Below, piece by piece: positions 1 through 13,199 of a DNA stretch of 64,000 nt. The stretch is from Parietaria judaica. Its lineage: Eukaryota; Streptophyta; Magnoliopsida; Rosales; Urticaceae. Numbering within the stretch: the stretch's first letter is position 1; every line of letters begins with the position of its first letter. The stretch spans positions 16,453,001 through 16,517,000 of the forward strand of contig OX940866.1 in the NCBI GenBank assembly GCA_954871525.1, read 5' to 3'. Under the pieces are notes generated by a model, which searched no databases, had not been told where the DNA came from, and saw only the letters and a list, made by a program, of their open reading frames with translations. Both the position numbers and the translations under genes were made by a program.

Positions 1-1202
1 TTTACTTCTAGCGAACAAGTACGCGAAATTAAGCTATTAGATCCCACAATGCCTTAAGACTAAAAAAATGTTTGTTTTTTTTTTGGCTCAATACAATTAA
101 TATAGTATATAAAGAAGGCATATGGAGTAATTTTTATGCTTCGGCACCTATTTTGATTTTGAACGAACTCTTACGCGAAATGAAGCTATAAGAGCCTAAT
201 ATTCTTTAAGACTCCAAACTTGTTTGATTTTATGTCCACAATACAAATAATATAGTGTATAAAGAAGGTATATCGAATAATAGCTATGTTTCAGCACCTT
301 TTTTTTCACTTCTAGCAAACTCTTACGCGAAATTAATCTATTAGAGCCCAAGATTCCTTAAAACTCCAAACTTGTTTGTTGTTTGGGCTCAATACAATTA
401 ATATAGTATATAAAGAAGGGATATGGAGTAATATCTATGTTTCGGCACCTATTTTGATATTGAACGAACTCCTACGCGAAACTAAGCTATTAGAGCCCAA
501 TATTCTTTAAGACTCCAAACTTGTTTGTTTTTTTTTTGCTCAATACAAATAATATAGTGTATAAAGAAGGTATATGGAATAATAGTTAAGTTTCGGCAAT
601 TTTTTTACTTCTAGCGAACAAGTACGCGAAATTAAGGTATTAGAGCCCACAATGCCTTAAGACTAAAAAAATGTTTTTTTTTTTTTTTGGATCAATACAA
701 TTAATATAGTATATAAAGAAGGCATATCGAGTAATTTTTATGCTTCGGCACCTATTTTGATTTTGAACGAACTCTTACGCGAAATGAAGCTATAAGAGCC
801 TAATATTCTTTAAGACTCAAAACTTGTTTGATTTTATGTCCACAATACAAATAATATAGTGTATAAAGAAGGTATATGGAATAATAGCAACGTTTTAGCA
901 CCTTTTTTTCACTTCTAGCAAACTCTTACGCGAAATTAATCTATTAGTGCCCAAGATTCCTTAAAACTCCAAACTTGTTTGTTGTTTGGGCTCAATACAA
1001 TTAATATAGTATATAAAGAAGGGATATGGAGTAATATCTATGTTTCGGCACCTATTTTGATATTGAACGAACTCCTACGCGAAACTAAGCTATTAGAGCC
1101 CAATATTCTTTAAGACTCCAAACTTGTTTGTTTTTTTTGGCTCAATAAAAATAATATAGTGTATAAAGAAGGTATATGGAATAATAGTTAAGTTTCGGCA
1201 AC

Positions 1203-1358
1203 TTTTTTTACTTCTAGCGAACAAGTACGCGAAATTAAGCTATTAGAGCCCACAATGCCTTAAGACTAAAAAAAATGTTTGTTTTTTTTTTTTTGGCTCA
1301 ATACAATTAATATAGTATATAAAGAAGGCATATGGAGTAATTTTTATGCTTCGGCACC
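1203..1358 (+). repeat. Monomer M1 (left type)
   Basis: The monomer begins with a short T-run, then ACTTCTAGCGAACAAGTACG, and carries A7 before ATG followed by a long, length-variable T-tract. It ends TTTTTATGCTTCGGCACC. It includes GGCATATGG, which holds the only NdeI-type CATATG of the HOR. It differs from the other three in having CAAGTACGCG where they have ACTC.TACGCG, and CACAATGCC where they have (A/T)ATTCTTT or GATTCC. Confidence 0.93.
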
Positions 1359-1508
1359 TATTTTGATTTTGAACGAACTCTTACGCGAAATGAAGCTATA
1401 AGAGCCTAATATTCTTTAAGACTCAAAACTTGTTTGATTTTATGTCCACAATACAAATAATATAGTGTATAAAGAAGGTATATGGAATAATAGCTACGTT
1501 TTAGCACC
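1359..1508 (+). repeat. Monomer M2 (left type)
   Basis: The monomer begins TATTTTGATTTTGAACG and contains TACGCGAAATGAAGCTATAA, then TGTTTGATTTTATGTCCAC where the other monomers have a T-tract and a GGCTC-like box. It ends ATAGCTACGTTTTAGCACC or a close variant. It is the only monomer without a long T-run, and it carries the arm-diagnostic GAACTC (left) or GATCTC (right). Confidence 0.93.
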
Positions 1509-1658
1509 TTTTTTTCACTTCTAGCAAACTCTTACGCGAAATTAATCTATTAGAGCCAAAGATTCCTTAAAACTCCAAACTTGTTTGTTGTTTGGGCTCA
1601 ATACAATTAATATAGTATATAAAGAAGGGATATGGAGTAATATCTATGTTTCGGCACC
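1509..1658 (+). repeat. Monomer M3 (left type)
   Basis: The monomer begins T7 CACTTCTAGCAAACTC and contains TACGCGAAATTAATCTATTA, GATTCCTTAAAACTCC, and TGTTTGTTGTTTGGGCTC in place of the long T-tract. It ends GGGATATGGAGTAATATC then TATGTTTCGGCACC. It is the M1-like partner within the second dimer. Confidence 0.93.
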
Positions 1659-1808
1659 AATTTTGATATTGAACGAACTCCTACGCGAAACTAAGCTATT
1701 AGAGCCCAATATTCTTTAAGACTCCAAACTTGTTTGTTTTTTTTGGCTCAATACAAATAATATAGTGTATAAAGAAGGTATATGGAATAATAGTTAAGTT
1801 TCGGCAAC
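1659..1808 (+). repeat. Monomer M4 (left type)
   Basis: The monomer begins (T/A)ATTTTGATATTGAACG and contains C(C/T)TACGCGAAACTAAGC, CAATATTCTTTAAGACTCC, then a T-tract before GCTC. It ends AATAATAGTTAAGTTTCGGC then AAC. The T-tract varies in length (about 7 to 15) between left-arm copies, and a 3-base loss in ATAATATAGTG marks some copies (2350, 4759, 8981, 13200). Confidence 0.93.
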
Positions 1809-4758
1809 TTTTTTTACTTCTAGCGAACAAGTACGCGAAATTAAGCTATTAGATCCCACAATGCCTTAAGACTAAAAAAATGTTTGTTTTTTTTTTTGGC
1901 TCAATAAAATTAATATAGTATATAAAGAAGGCATATGGAGTAATTTTTATGCTTCGGCACCTATTTTGATTTTGAACGAACTCTTACGCGAAATGAAGCT
2001 ATAAGAGCCTAATATTCTTTAAGACTCAAAACTTGTTTGATTTTATGTCCACAATACAAATAATATAGTGTATAAAGAAGGTATATGGAATAATAGCTAC
2101 GTTTTAGCACCTTTTTTTCACTTCTAGCAAACTCTTACGCGAAATTAATCTATTAGAGCCCAAGATTCCTTAAAACTCCAAACTTGTTTGTTGTTTGGGC
2201 TCAATACAATTAATATAGTATATAAAGAAGGGATATGGAGTAATATCAATGTTTCGGCACCTATTTTGATATTGAACGAACTCCTACGCGAAACTAAGCT
2301 ATTAGAGCCCAATATTCTTTAAGACTCCAAACTTGTTTGTTTTTTTTGGCTCAATAAAAATAATAGTGTATAAAGAAGGTATATGGAATAATAGTTAAGT
2401 TTTGGCAACTTTTTTTACTTCTAGCGAACAAGTACGCGAAATTAAGCTATTAGAGCCCACAATGCCTTAAGACTAAAAAAATGTTTGTTTTTTTTTTTGG
2501 CTCAATACAATTATTATAGTATATAAAGAAGGCATATGGAGTAATTTTTATGCTTCGGCACCTATTTTGATTTTGAACGAACTCTTACGCGAAATGAAGC
2601 TATAAGAGCCTAATATTCTTTAAGACTCAAAACTTGTTTGATTTTATGTCCACAATACAAATAATATAGTGTATAAAGAAGGTATATGGAATAATAGCTA
2701 CGTTTTAGCACCTTTTTTTCACTTCTAGCAAACTCTTACGCGAAATTAATCTATTAGAGCCAAAGATTCCTTAAAACTCCAAACTTGTTTGTTGTTTGGG
2801 CTCAATACAATTAATATAGTATATAAAGAAGGGATATGGAGTAATATCTATGTTTCGGCACCTATTTTGATATTGAACGAACTCCTACGCGAAACTAAGC
2901 TATTAGAGCCCAATATTCTTTAAGACTCCAAACTTGTTTGTTTTTTTTGGCTCAATACAAATAATATAGTGTATAAAGAAGGTATATGGAATAATAGTTA
3001 AGTTTCGGCAACTTTTTTTACTTCTAGCGAACAAGTACGCGAAATTAAGCTATTAGATCCCACAATGCCTTAAGACTAAAAAAATGTTTGTTTTTTTTTT
3101 GGCTCAATACAATTAATATAGTATATAAAGAAGGCATATGGAGTAATTTTTATGCTTCGGCACCTATTTTGATTTTGAACGAACTCTTACGCGAAATGAA
3201 GCTATAAGAGCCTAATATTCTTTAAGACTCCAAACTTGTTTGATTTTATGTCCACAATACAAATAATATAGTGTATAAAGAAGGTATATGGAATAATAGC
3301 TACGTTTTAGCACCTTTTTTTCACTTTTAGCAAACTCTTACGCGAAATTAATCTATTAGAGCCAAAGATTCCTTAAAACTCCAAAGTTGTTTGTTGTTTG
3401 GGCTCAATACAATTAATATAGTATATAAAGAAGGGATATGGAGTAATATCTATGTTTCGGCACCTATTTTGATATTGAACGAACTCCTACGCGAAACTAA
3501 GTTATTAGAGCCCAATATTCTTTAAGACTCCAAACTTGTTTGTTTTTTTTTTTTGCTCAATACAAATAATATAGTGTATAATGAAGGTATATGGAATAAT
3601 AGTTAAGTTTCGGCAACTTTTTTTACTTCTAGCGAACAAGTACGCGAAATTAAGGTATTAGAGCCCACAATGCCTTAAGACTAAAAAAATGTTTGTTTTT
3701 TTTTTTGGATCAATACAATTAATATAGTATATAAAGAAGGCATATCGAGTAATTTTTATGCTTCGGCACCTATTTTGATTTTGAACGAACTCTTACGCGA
3801 AATGAAACTATAAGAGCCTAATATTCTTTAAGACTCCAAACTTGTTTGATTTTATGTCCACAATACAAATAATATAGTGTATAAAGAAGGTATATGGAAT
3901 AATAGCTATGTTTCGGCATCTTTTTTTCACTCTCTTACTCGAAATTAATCTATTAGAGCCCAAGATTCCTTAAAACTCCAAACTTGTTTGTTGTTTGGGC
4001 TCAATACAATTAATATAGTATATAAAGAAGGGATATGGAGTAATATCTATGTTTCGGCACCTATTTTGATATTGAACGAACTCTTACGCGAAACTAAGCT
4101 ATTAGAGCCCAATATTCTTTAAGACTCCAAACTTGTTTGTTTTTTTTTTTTGCTCAATACAAATAATATAGTGTATAAAGAAGGTATATGGAATAATAGT
4201 TAAGTTTCCGCAACTTTTTTTACTTCTAGCTAACAAGTACGCGAAATTAAGCTATTAGAGCCCACAATGCCTTAAGACTAAAAAAATGTTTGTTTTTTTT
4301 TTTGGCTCAATACAATTAATATAGTATATAAAGAAGGCATATGGAGTAATTTTTATGCTTCGGCACCTATTTTGATTTTGAACGAACTCTTACGCGAAAT
4401 GAAGCTATAAGAGCCTAATATTCTTTAAGACTCAAAACTTGTTTGATTTTATGTCCACAATACAAATAATATAGTGTATAAAGAAGGTATATGGAATAAT
4501 AGCTACGTTTTAGCACCTTTTGTTCACTTCTAGCAAACTCTTACGCGAAATTAATCTATTAGAGCCCAAGATTCCTTAAAACTCCAAACTTGTTTGTTGT
4601 TTGGGCTCAATACAATTAATATAGTATATAAAGAAGGGATATGGAGTAATATCAATGTTTCGGCACCTATTTTGATATTGAACGAACTCCTACGCGAAAC
4701 TAAGCTATTAGAGCCCAATATTCTTTAAGACTCCAAACTTGTTTGTTTTTTTTGGCTC

Positions 4759-7700
4759 AATAAAAATAATAGTGTATAAAGAAGGTATATGGAATAATAG
4801 TTAAGTTTCGGCAACTTTTTTTACTTCTAGCGAACAAGTACGCGAAATTAAGCTATTAGAGCCCACAATGCCTTAAGACTAAAAAAATGATTGTTTTTTT
4901 TTTTGGCTCAATACAATTAATATAGTATATAAAGAAGGCATATGGAGTAATTTTTATGCTTCGGCACCTATTTTGATTTTGAACGAACTCTTACGCGAAA
5001 TGAAGCTATAAGAGCCTAATATTCTTTAAGACTCAAAACTTGTTTGATTTTATGTCCACAATACAAATAATATAGTGTATAAAGAAGGTATATGGAATAA
5101 TAGCTACGTTTTAGCACCTTTTTTTCACTTCTAGCAAACTCTTACGCGAAATTAATCTATTAGAGCCAATGATTCCTTAAAACTCCAAACTTGTTTGTTG
5201 TTTGGGCTCAATACAATTAATATAGTATATAAAGAAGGGATATGGAGTAATATCTATGTTTCGGCACCTATTTTGATATTGAACGAACTCCTACGCGAAA
5301 CTAAGCTATTAGAGCCCAATATTCTTTAAGACTCCAAACTTGTTTGTTTTTTTTGGCTCAATACAAATAATATAGTGTATAAAGAAGGTATATGGAATAA
5401 TAGTTAAGTTTCGGCAACTTTTTTTACTTCTAGCGAACAAGTACGCGAAATTAAGCTATTAGATCCCACAATGCCTTAAGACTAAAAAAATGTTTGTTTT
5501 TTTTTTTTGGCTCAATACAATTAATATAGTATGTAAAGAAGGCATATGGAGTAATTTTTATGCTTCGGCACCTATTTTGATTTTGAACGAACTCTTACGC
5601 GAAATGAAGCTATAAGAGCCTAATATTCTTTAAGACTCCAAACTTGTTTGATTTTATGTCCACAATACAAATAATATAGTGTATAAAGAAGGTATATGGA
5701 ATAATAGCTATGTTTCGGCACCTTTTTTTCACTTCTAGCAAACTCTTACGCGAAATTATTCTATTAGAGCCCAAGATTCCTTAAAACTCCAAACTTGTTT
5801 GTTGTTTGGGCTCAATACAATTAATATAGTATATAAAGAAGGGATATGGAGTAATATCTATGTTTCGGCACCTATTTTGATATTGAACGAACTCTTACGC
5901 GAAACTAAGCTATTAGAGCCCAATATTCTTTAAGACTCCAAACTTGTTTGTTTTTTTCTTGCTCAATACAAAGAATATAGTGTATAAAGAAGGTATATGG
6001 AATAATAGTTAAGTATCGGCATCTTTTTTTACTTCTAGCGAACAAGTACGCGAAATTAAGCTATTAGAGCCCACAATGCCTTAAGACTAAAAAAATGTTT
6101 TTTTTTTTTTTTTGGCTCTATACAATTAATATAGTATATAAAGAAGGCATATGGAGTAATTTTTATGCTTCGGCACCTATTTTGATTTTGAACGAACTTT
6201 TACGCGAAATGAAGCTATAAGAGCCTAATATTCTTTAAAACTCAAAACTTGTTTGATTTTATGTCCACAATACAAAAAATATAGTGTATAAAGAAGGTAT
6301 ATGGAATAATAGCTACGTTTCAGCACCTTTTTTTTCACTTCTAGCAAACTCTTACGCGAAATTAATCTATTAGAGCCCAAGATTCCTTAAAACTGCAAAC
6401 TTGTTTGTTGTTTGGGCTCAATACAATTAATATAGTATATAAAGAAGGGATATGGAGTAATATCTATGTTTCGGCACCTATTTTGATATTGAACGAACTC
6501 CTACGCGAATCTAAGCTATTAGAGCCCAATATTCTTTAAGACTCCAAACTTGTTTGTTTTTTTTGGCTCAATACAAATAATATAGTGTATAAAGAAGGTA
6601 TATGGAATAATAGTTAAGTTTCGGCAACTTTTTTTACTTCTAGCGAACAAGTACGCGAAATTAAGCTATTAGAGCCCACAATGCCTTAAGACTAAAAAAA
6701 TGTTTGTTTTTTTTTTTGGCTCAATACAATTAATATAGTATATAAAGAATGCATATGGAGTAATTTTTATGCTTCGGCACCTATTTTGATTTTGAACGAA
6801 CTCTTACGCGAAATGAAGCTATAAGAGCCTAATATTCTTTAAGACTCCAAACTTGTTTGATTTTATGTCCACAATACAAATAATATAGTGTATAAAGAAG
6901 GTATATGGAATAATAGCTATGTTTCGGCACCTTTTTTTACACTTCTAGCAAACTCTTACGCGAAATTAATCTATTAGAGCCCAAGATTCCTTAAAACTCC
7001 AAACTTGTTTGTTGTTTGGGCTCAATACAATTAATATAGTATATAAAGAAGGGATATGGAGTAATATCTATGTTTCGGCACCTATTTTGATATTGAAAGA
7101 ACTCTTACGCGAAACTAAGCTATTAGAGCCCAATATTCTTTAAGACTCCAAACTTGTTTGTTTTTTTTGGCTCAATACAAATAATATAATGTATAAAGAA
7201 GGTATATGGAATAATAGTTAAGTTTCGGCAACTTTTTTTACTTCTAGCGAACAAGTACGCGAAATTAAGCTATTAGAGCCCACAATGCCTTAAGACTAAA
7301 AAAATGTTTGTTTTTTTTTTTTTTCAATACAATTAATATAGTATATAAAGAAGGCATATGGAGTAATTTTTATGCTTCGGCACCTATTTTGATTTTGAAC
7401 GAACTCTTACGCGAAATGAAGCTATAAGAGCCAAATATTCTTTAAGACTCAAAACTTGTTTGATTTTATGTTCACAATACAAATAATATAGTGTATAAAG
7501 AAGGTATATGGAATAATAGCTATGTTTCAGCACCTTTTTTTCACTTCTAGCAAACTCTTACGCGAAATTAATCTATTAGAGCCCAAGATTCCTTAAAACT
7601 CCAAACTTGTTTGTTGTTTGGGCTCAATACAATTAATATAGTATATAAAGAAGGGATATGGAGTAATATCTATGTTTCGGCACCTATTTTGATATTGAAC

Positions 7701-8980
7701 GAACTCTTACGCGAAACTAAGCTATTAGAGCCCAATATTCTTTAAGACTCCAAACTTGTTTGTTTTTTTTGGCTCAATACAAATAATATAATGTATAAAG
7801 AAGGTATATGGAATAATAGTTAAGTTTTGGCAACTTTTTTTACTTCTAGCGAACAAGTACGCGAAATTAAGCTATTAGATCCCACAATGCCTTAAGACTA
7901 AAAAAATGTTTGTTTTTTTTTTTTGGCTCAATACAATTAATATAGTATATAAAGAAGGCATATGGAGTAATTTTTAAGCTTCGTCACCTATTTTGATTTT
8001 GAACGAACTCTTACGCGAAATGAAGCTATAAGAGCCTAATATTCTTTAAGACTCAAAACTTGTTTGATTTTATGTCCACAATACAAATAATATAGTGTAT
8101 AAAGAAGGTATATGGAATAATAGCTATGTTTCAGCACCTTTTTTTCACTTCTAGCAAACTCTTACGCGAAATTAATCTATTAGAGCCCAAGATTCCTTAA
8201 AACTCCAAACTTGTTTGTTGTTTGGGCTCAATACAATTAATATAGTATACAAAGAAGGGATATGGAGTAATATCTATGTTTCGGCACCTATTTTGATATT
8301 GAACGAACTCTTACGCGAAACTAAGCTATTAGAGCCCAATATTCTTTAAGACTCCAAACTTGTTTGTTTTTTTTGGCTCAATACAAATAATATAGTGTAT
8401 AAAGAAGGTATATGGAATAATAGTTAAGTTTAGGCAACTTTGTTTACTTCTAGCGAACAAGTACGCGAAATTAAGCTATTAGAGCCCACAATGCCTTAAG
8501 ACTAAAAAAATGTTTTTTTTTTTTTGGCTCAATACAATTAATATAGTATATAAAGAAGGCATATGGAGTAATTTTTATGCTTCGGCACCTATTTTGATTT
8601 TGAACGAACTCTTACGCGAAATGAAGCTATAAGAGCCTAATATTCTTTAAGACTCAAAACTTGTTTGATTTTATGTCCAGAATACAAATAATATAGTGTA
8701 TAAAGAAGGTATATGGAATAATAGCTACGTTTTAGCACCTTTTTTTCACTTCTAGCAAACTCTTACGCGAAATTAATCTATTAGAGCCCAAGATTCCTTA
8801 AAACTCCAAACTTGTTTGTTGTTTGGGCTCAATACAATTAATATAGTATATAAAGAAGGGATATGGAGTAATATCTATGTTTCGGCACCTATTTTGATAT
8901 TGAACGAACTCCTACGCGAAACTAAGCTATTAGAGCCCAATATTCTTTAAGACTCCAAACTTGTTTGTTTTTTTTGGCTC
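4759..8980 (+). repeat. 4.22 kb super-unit, copy 1 (seven HORs)
   Basis: This is the first of three head-to-tail blocks of about 4.22 kb, bounded here by the marker AATAAAAATAATAGTG. Private variants recur in the same order in the next copies: TTTTTTTCTTGCTC near 5958, TAAGTATCGGCATC near 6013, GAATCTAAG near 6511, AAAGAATGCATATGG near 6750, a CTTTTTTTACAC insertion near 6939, AAGCTTCGTCACC at 7976, TATACAAAGAAGGG near 8250 and CCAGAATAC near 8680. Seven HORs of ~603 bp give the observed length. Confidence 0.85.
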
Positions 8981-11900
8981 AATAAAAATAATAGTGTATA
9001 AAGAAGGTATATGGAATAATAGTTAAGTTTCGGCAACTTTTTTTACTTCTAGCGAACAAGTACGCGAAATTAAGCTATTAGAGCCCACAATGCCTTAAGA
9101 CTAAAATAATGTTTGTTTTTTTTTTTTGGCTCAATACAATTAATATAGTATATAAAGAAGGCATATGGAGTAATTTTTATGCTTCGGCACCTATTTTGAT
9201 TTTGAACGAACTCTTACGCGAAATGAAGCTATAAGAGCCTAATATTCTTTAAGACTCAAAACTTGTTTGATTTTATGTCCACAATACAAATAATATAGTG
9301 TATAAAGAAGGTATATGGAATAATAGCTACGTTTTAGCACCTTTTTTTCACTTCTAGCAAACTCTTACGCGAAATTAATCTATTAGAGCCAAAGATTCCT
9401 TAAAACTCCAAACTTGTTTGTTGTTTGGGCTCAATTCAATTAATATAGTATATAAAGAAGGGATATGGAGTAATATCTATGTTTCGGCACCTATTTTGAT
9501 ATTGAACGAACTCCTACGCGAAACTAAGCTATTAGAGCCCAATATTCTTTAAGACTCCAAACTTGTTTGTTTTTTTTGGCTCAATACAAATAATATAGTG
9601 TATAAAGAAGGTATATGGAATAATAGTTATGTTTCGGCAACTTTTTTTACTTCTAGCGAACAAGTACGCGAAATTAAGCTATTAGATCCCACAATGCCTT
9701 AAGACTAAAAAAATGTTTGTTTTTTTTTTTGGCTCAATACAATTAATATAGTATATAAAGAAGGCATATGGAGTAATTTTTATGCTTCGGCACCTATTTT
9801 GATTTTGAACGAACTCTTACGCGAAATGAAGCTATAAGAGCCTAATATTCTTTAAGACTCCAAACTTGTTTGATTTTATGTCCACAATACAAATAATATA
9901 GTGTATAAAGAAGGTATATGGAATAATAGCTATGTTTCGGCACCTTTTTTTCACTTCTAGCAAACTCTTACGCGAAATTAATCTATTAGAGCCCAAGATT
10001 CCTTAAAACTCCAAACTTGTTTGTTGTTTGGTCTCAATACAATTAATATAGTATATAAAGAAGGGATATGGAGTAATATCTATGTTTCGGCACCTATTTT
10101 GATATTGAACGAACTCTTACGCGAAACTAAGCTATTAGAGCCCAATATTCTTTAAGACTCCAAACTTGTTTGTTTTTTTCTTGCTCAATACAAATAATAT
10201 AGTGTATAAAGAAGGTATATGGAATAATAGTTAAGTATCGGCATCTTTTTTTACTTCTAGCGAACAAGTACGCGAAATTAAGCTATTAGAGCCCACAATG
10301 CCTTAAGACTAAAAAAATGTTTGTTTTTTTTTTTTGGCTCTATACAATTAATATAGTATATAAAGAAGGCATATGGAGTAATTTTTATGCTTCGGCACCT
10401 ATTTTGATTTTGAACGAACTTTTACGCGAAATGAAGCTATAAGAGCCTAATATTCTTTAAAACTCAAAACTTGTTTGATTTTATGTCCACAATACAAAAA
10501 ATATAGTGTATAAAGAAGGTATATGGAATAATAGCTACGTTTCAGCACCTTTTTTTTCACTTCTAGCAAACTCTTACGCGAAATTAATCTATTAGAGCCC
10601 AAGATTCCTTAAAACTGCAAACTTGTTTGTTGTTTGGGCTCAATACAATTAATATAGTATATAAAGAAGGGATATGGAGTAATATCTATGTTTCGGCACC
10701 TATTTTGATATTGAACGAACTCCTACGCGAATCTAAGCTATTAGAGGCCAATATTCTCTAAGACTCCAAACTTGTTTGTTTTTTTTGGCTCAATACAAAT
10801 AATATAGTGTATAAAGAAGGTATATGGAGTAATAGTTAAGTTTCGGCAACTTTTTTTACTTCTAGCGAACAAGTACGCGAAATTAAGCTATTAGAGCCCA
10901 CAATGCCTTAAGACTAAAAAAATGTTTGTTTTTTTTTTTTGGCTCAATACAATTAATATAGTATATAAAGAATGCATATAGAGTAATTTTTATGCTTCGG
11001 CACCTATTTTGATTTTGAACGAACTCTTACGCGAAATGAAGCTATAAGAGCCTAATATTCTTTAAGACTCCAAACTTGTTTGATTTTATGTCCACAATAC
11101 AAATAATATAGTGTATAAAGAAGGTATATGGAATAATAGCTATGTTTCGGCACCTTTTTTTACACTTCTAGCAAACTCTTACGCGAAATTAATCTATTAG
11201 AGCCCAAGATTCCTTAAAACTCCAAACTTGTTTGTTGTTTGGGCTCAATACAATTAATATAGTATATAAAGAAGGGATATGGAGTAATATCTATGTTTCG
11301 GCACCTATTTTGATATTGAACGAACTCTTACGCGAAACTAAGCTATTAGAGCCCAATATTCTTTAAGACTCCAAACTTGTTTGTTTTTTTTGGCTCAATA
11401 CAAATAATATAATGTATAAAGAAGGTATATGAAATAATAGTTAAGTTTCGGCAACTTTTTTTACTTCTAGCGAACAAGTACGCGAAATTAAGCTATTAGA
11501 GCCCACAATGCCTTAAGACTAAAAAAATGTTTGTTTTTTTTTTTTTTTCAATACAATTAATATAGTATATAAAGAAGGCATATGGAGTAATTTTTATGCT
11601 TCGGCACCTATTTTGATTTTGAACGAACTCTTACGCGAAATGAAGCTATAAGAGCCAAATATTCTTTAAGACTCAAAACTTGTTTGATTTTATGTTCACA
11701 ATACAAATAATATAGTGTATAAAGAAGGTATATGGAATAATAGCTATGTTTCAGCACCTTTTTTTCACTTCTAGCAAACTCTTACGCGAAATTAATCTAT
11801 TAGAGCCCAAGATTCCTTAAAACTCCAAACTTGTTTGTTGTTTGGGCTCAATACAATTAATATAGTATATAAAGAAGGGATATGGAGTAATATCTATGTT

Positions 11901-13199
11901 TCGGCACCTATTTTGATATTGAACGAACTCTTACGCGAAACTAAGCTATTAGAGCCCAATATTCTTTAAGACTCCAAACTTGTTTGTTTTTTTTGGCTCA
12001 ATACAAATAATATAATGTATAAAGAAGGTATATGGAATAATAGTTAAGTTTTGGCAACTTTTTTTACTTCTAGCGAACAAGTACGCGAAATTAAGCTATT
12101 AGATCCCACAATGCCTTAAGACTAAAAAAATGTTTGTTTTTTTTTTTGGCTCAATACAATTAATATAGTATATAAAGAAGGCATATGGAGTAATTTTTAA
12201 GCTTCGTCACCTATTTTGATTTTGAACGAACTCTTACGCGAAATGAAGCTATAAGAGCCTAATATTCTTTAAGACTCAAAACTTGTTTGATTTTATGTCC
12301 ACAATACAAATAATATAGTGTATAAAGAAGGTATATGGAATAATAGCTATGTTTCAGCACCTTTTTTTCACTTCTAGCAAACTCTTACGCGAAATTAATC
12401 TATTAGAGCCCAAGATTCCTTAAAACTCCAAACTTGTTTGTTGTTTGGGCTCAATACAATTAATATAGTATACAAAGAAGGGATATGGAGTAATATCTAT
12501 GTTTCGGCACCTATTTTGATATTGAACGAACTCTTACGCGAAACTAAGCTATTAGAGCCCAATATTCTTTAAGACTCCAAACTTGTTTGTTTTTTTGGCT
12601 CAATACAAATAATATAGTGTATAAAGAAGGTATATGGAATAATAGTTAAGTTTAGGCAACTTTTTTTACTTCTAGCGAACAAGTACGCGAAATTAAGCTA
12701 TTAGAGCCCACAATGCCTTAAGACTAAAAAAATGTTTTTTTTTTTTTGGCTCAATACAATTAATATATATAAAGAAGGCATATGGAGTAATTTTTATGCT
12801 TCGGCACCTATTTTGATTTTGAACGAACTCTTACGCGAAATGAAGCTATAAGAGCCTAATATTCTTTAAGACTCAAAACTTGTTTGATTTTATGTCCAGA
12901 ATACAAATAATATAGTGTATAAAGAAGGTATATGGAATAATAGCTACGTTTTAGCACCTTTTTTTCACTTCTAGCAAACTCTTACGCGAAATTAATCTAT
13001 TAGAGCCCAAGATTCCTTAAAACTCCAAACTTGTTTGTTGTTTGGGCTCAATACAATTAATATAGTATATAAAGAAGGGATATGGAGTAATATCAATGTT
13101 TCGGCACCTATTTTGATATTGAACGAACTCCTACGCGAAACTAAGCTATTAGAGCCCAATATTCTTTAAGACTCCAAACTTGTTTGTTTTTTTTGGCTC
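8981..13199 (+). repeat. 4.22 kb super-unit, copy 2
   Basis: This is the second block, with the same ordered variants about 4219-4223 bp downstream of copy 1: TTCTTGCTC near 10180, TAAGTATCGG near 10232, GAATCTAAG near 10734, AATGCATAT near 10973, TTACAC near 11161, AAGCTTCGTCACC at 12199, TATACAAAG near 12470 and CCAGAATAC near 12899. Small differences from copy 1, such as CTCAATTCAATT near 9432 and AAAATAATG near 9106, are shared with copy 3. Copies 2 and 3 therefore look closer to each other than to copy 1 at these sites. Confidence 0.85.

Larger units (their letters stand above)
1203..1808 (+). repeat. Representative left-arm HOR (606 bp)
   Basis: One complete tetramer of the left array, used here to define boundaries. 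Each monomer is taken to end just after the conserved CGGCACC, AGCACC or CGGCAAC. The order is M1 (156 bp), M2 (150), M3 (150), M4 (150). M1 and M3 share ATTAATATAGTATAT and GGAGTAAT. M2 and M4 share AATAATATAGTGTAT, GGAATAATAG and the start TTTTGAT.TTGAACGAACTC. The alternation means the tetramer arose by amplification of an older 300 bp dimer. Confidence 0.95.
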
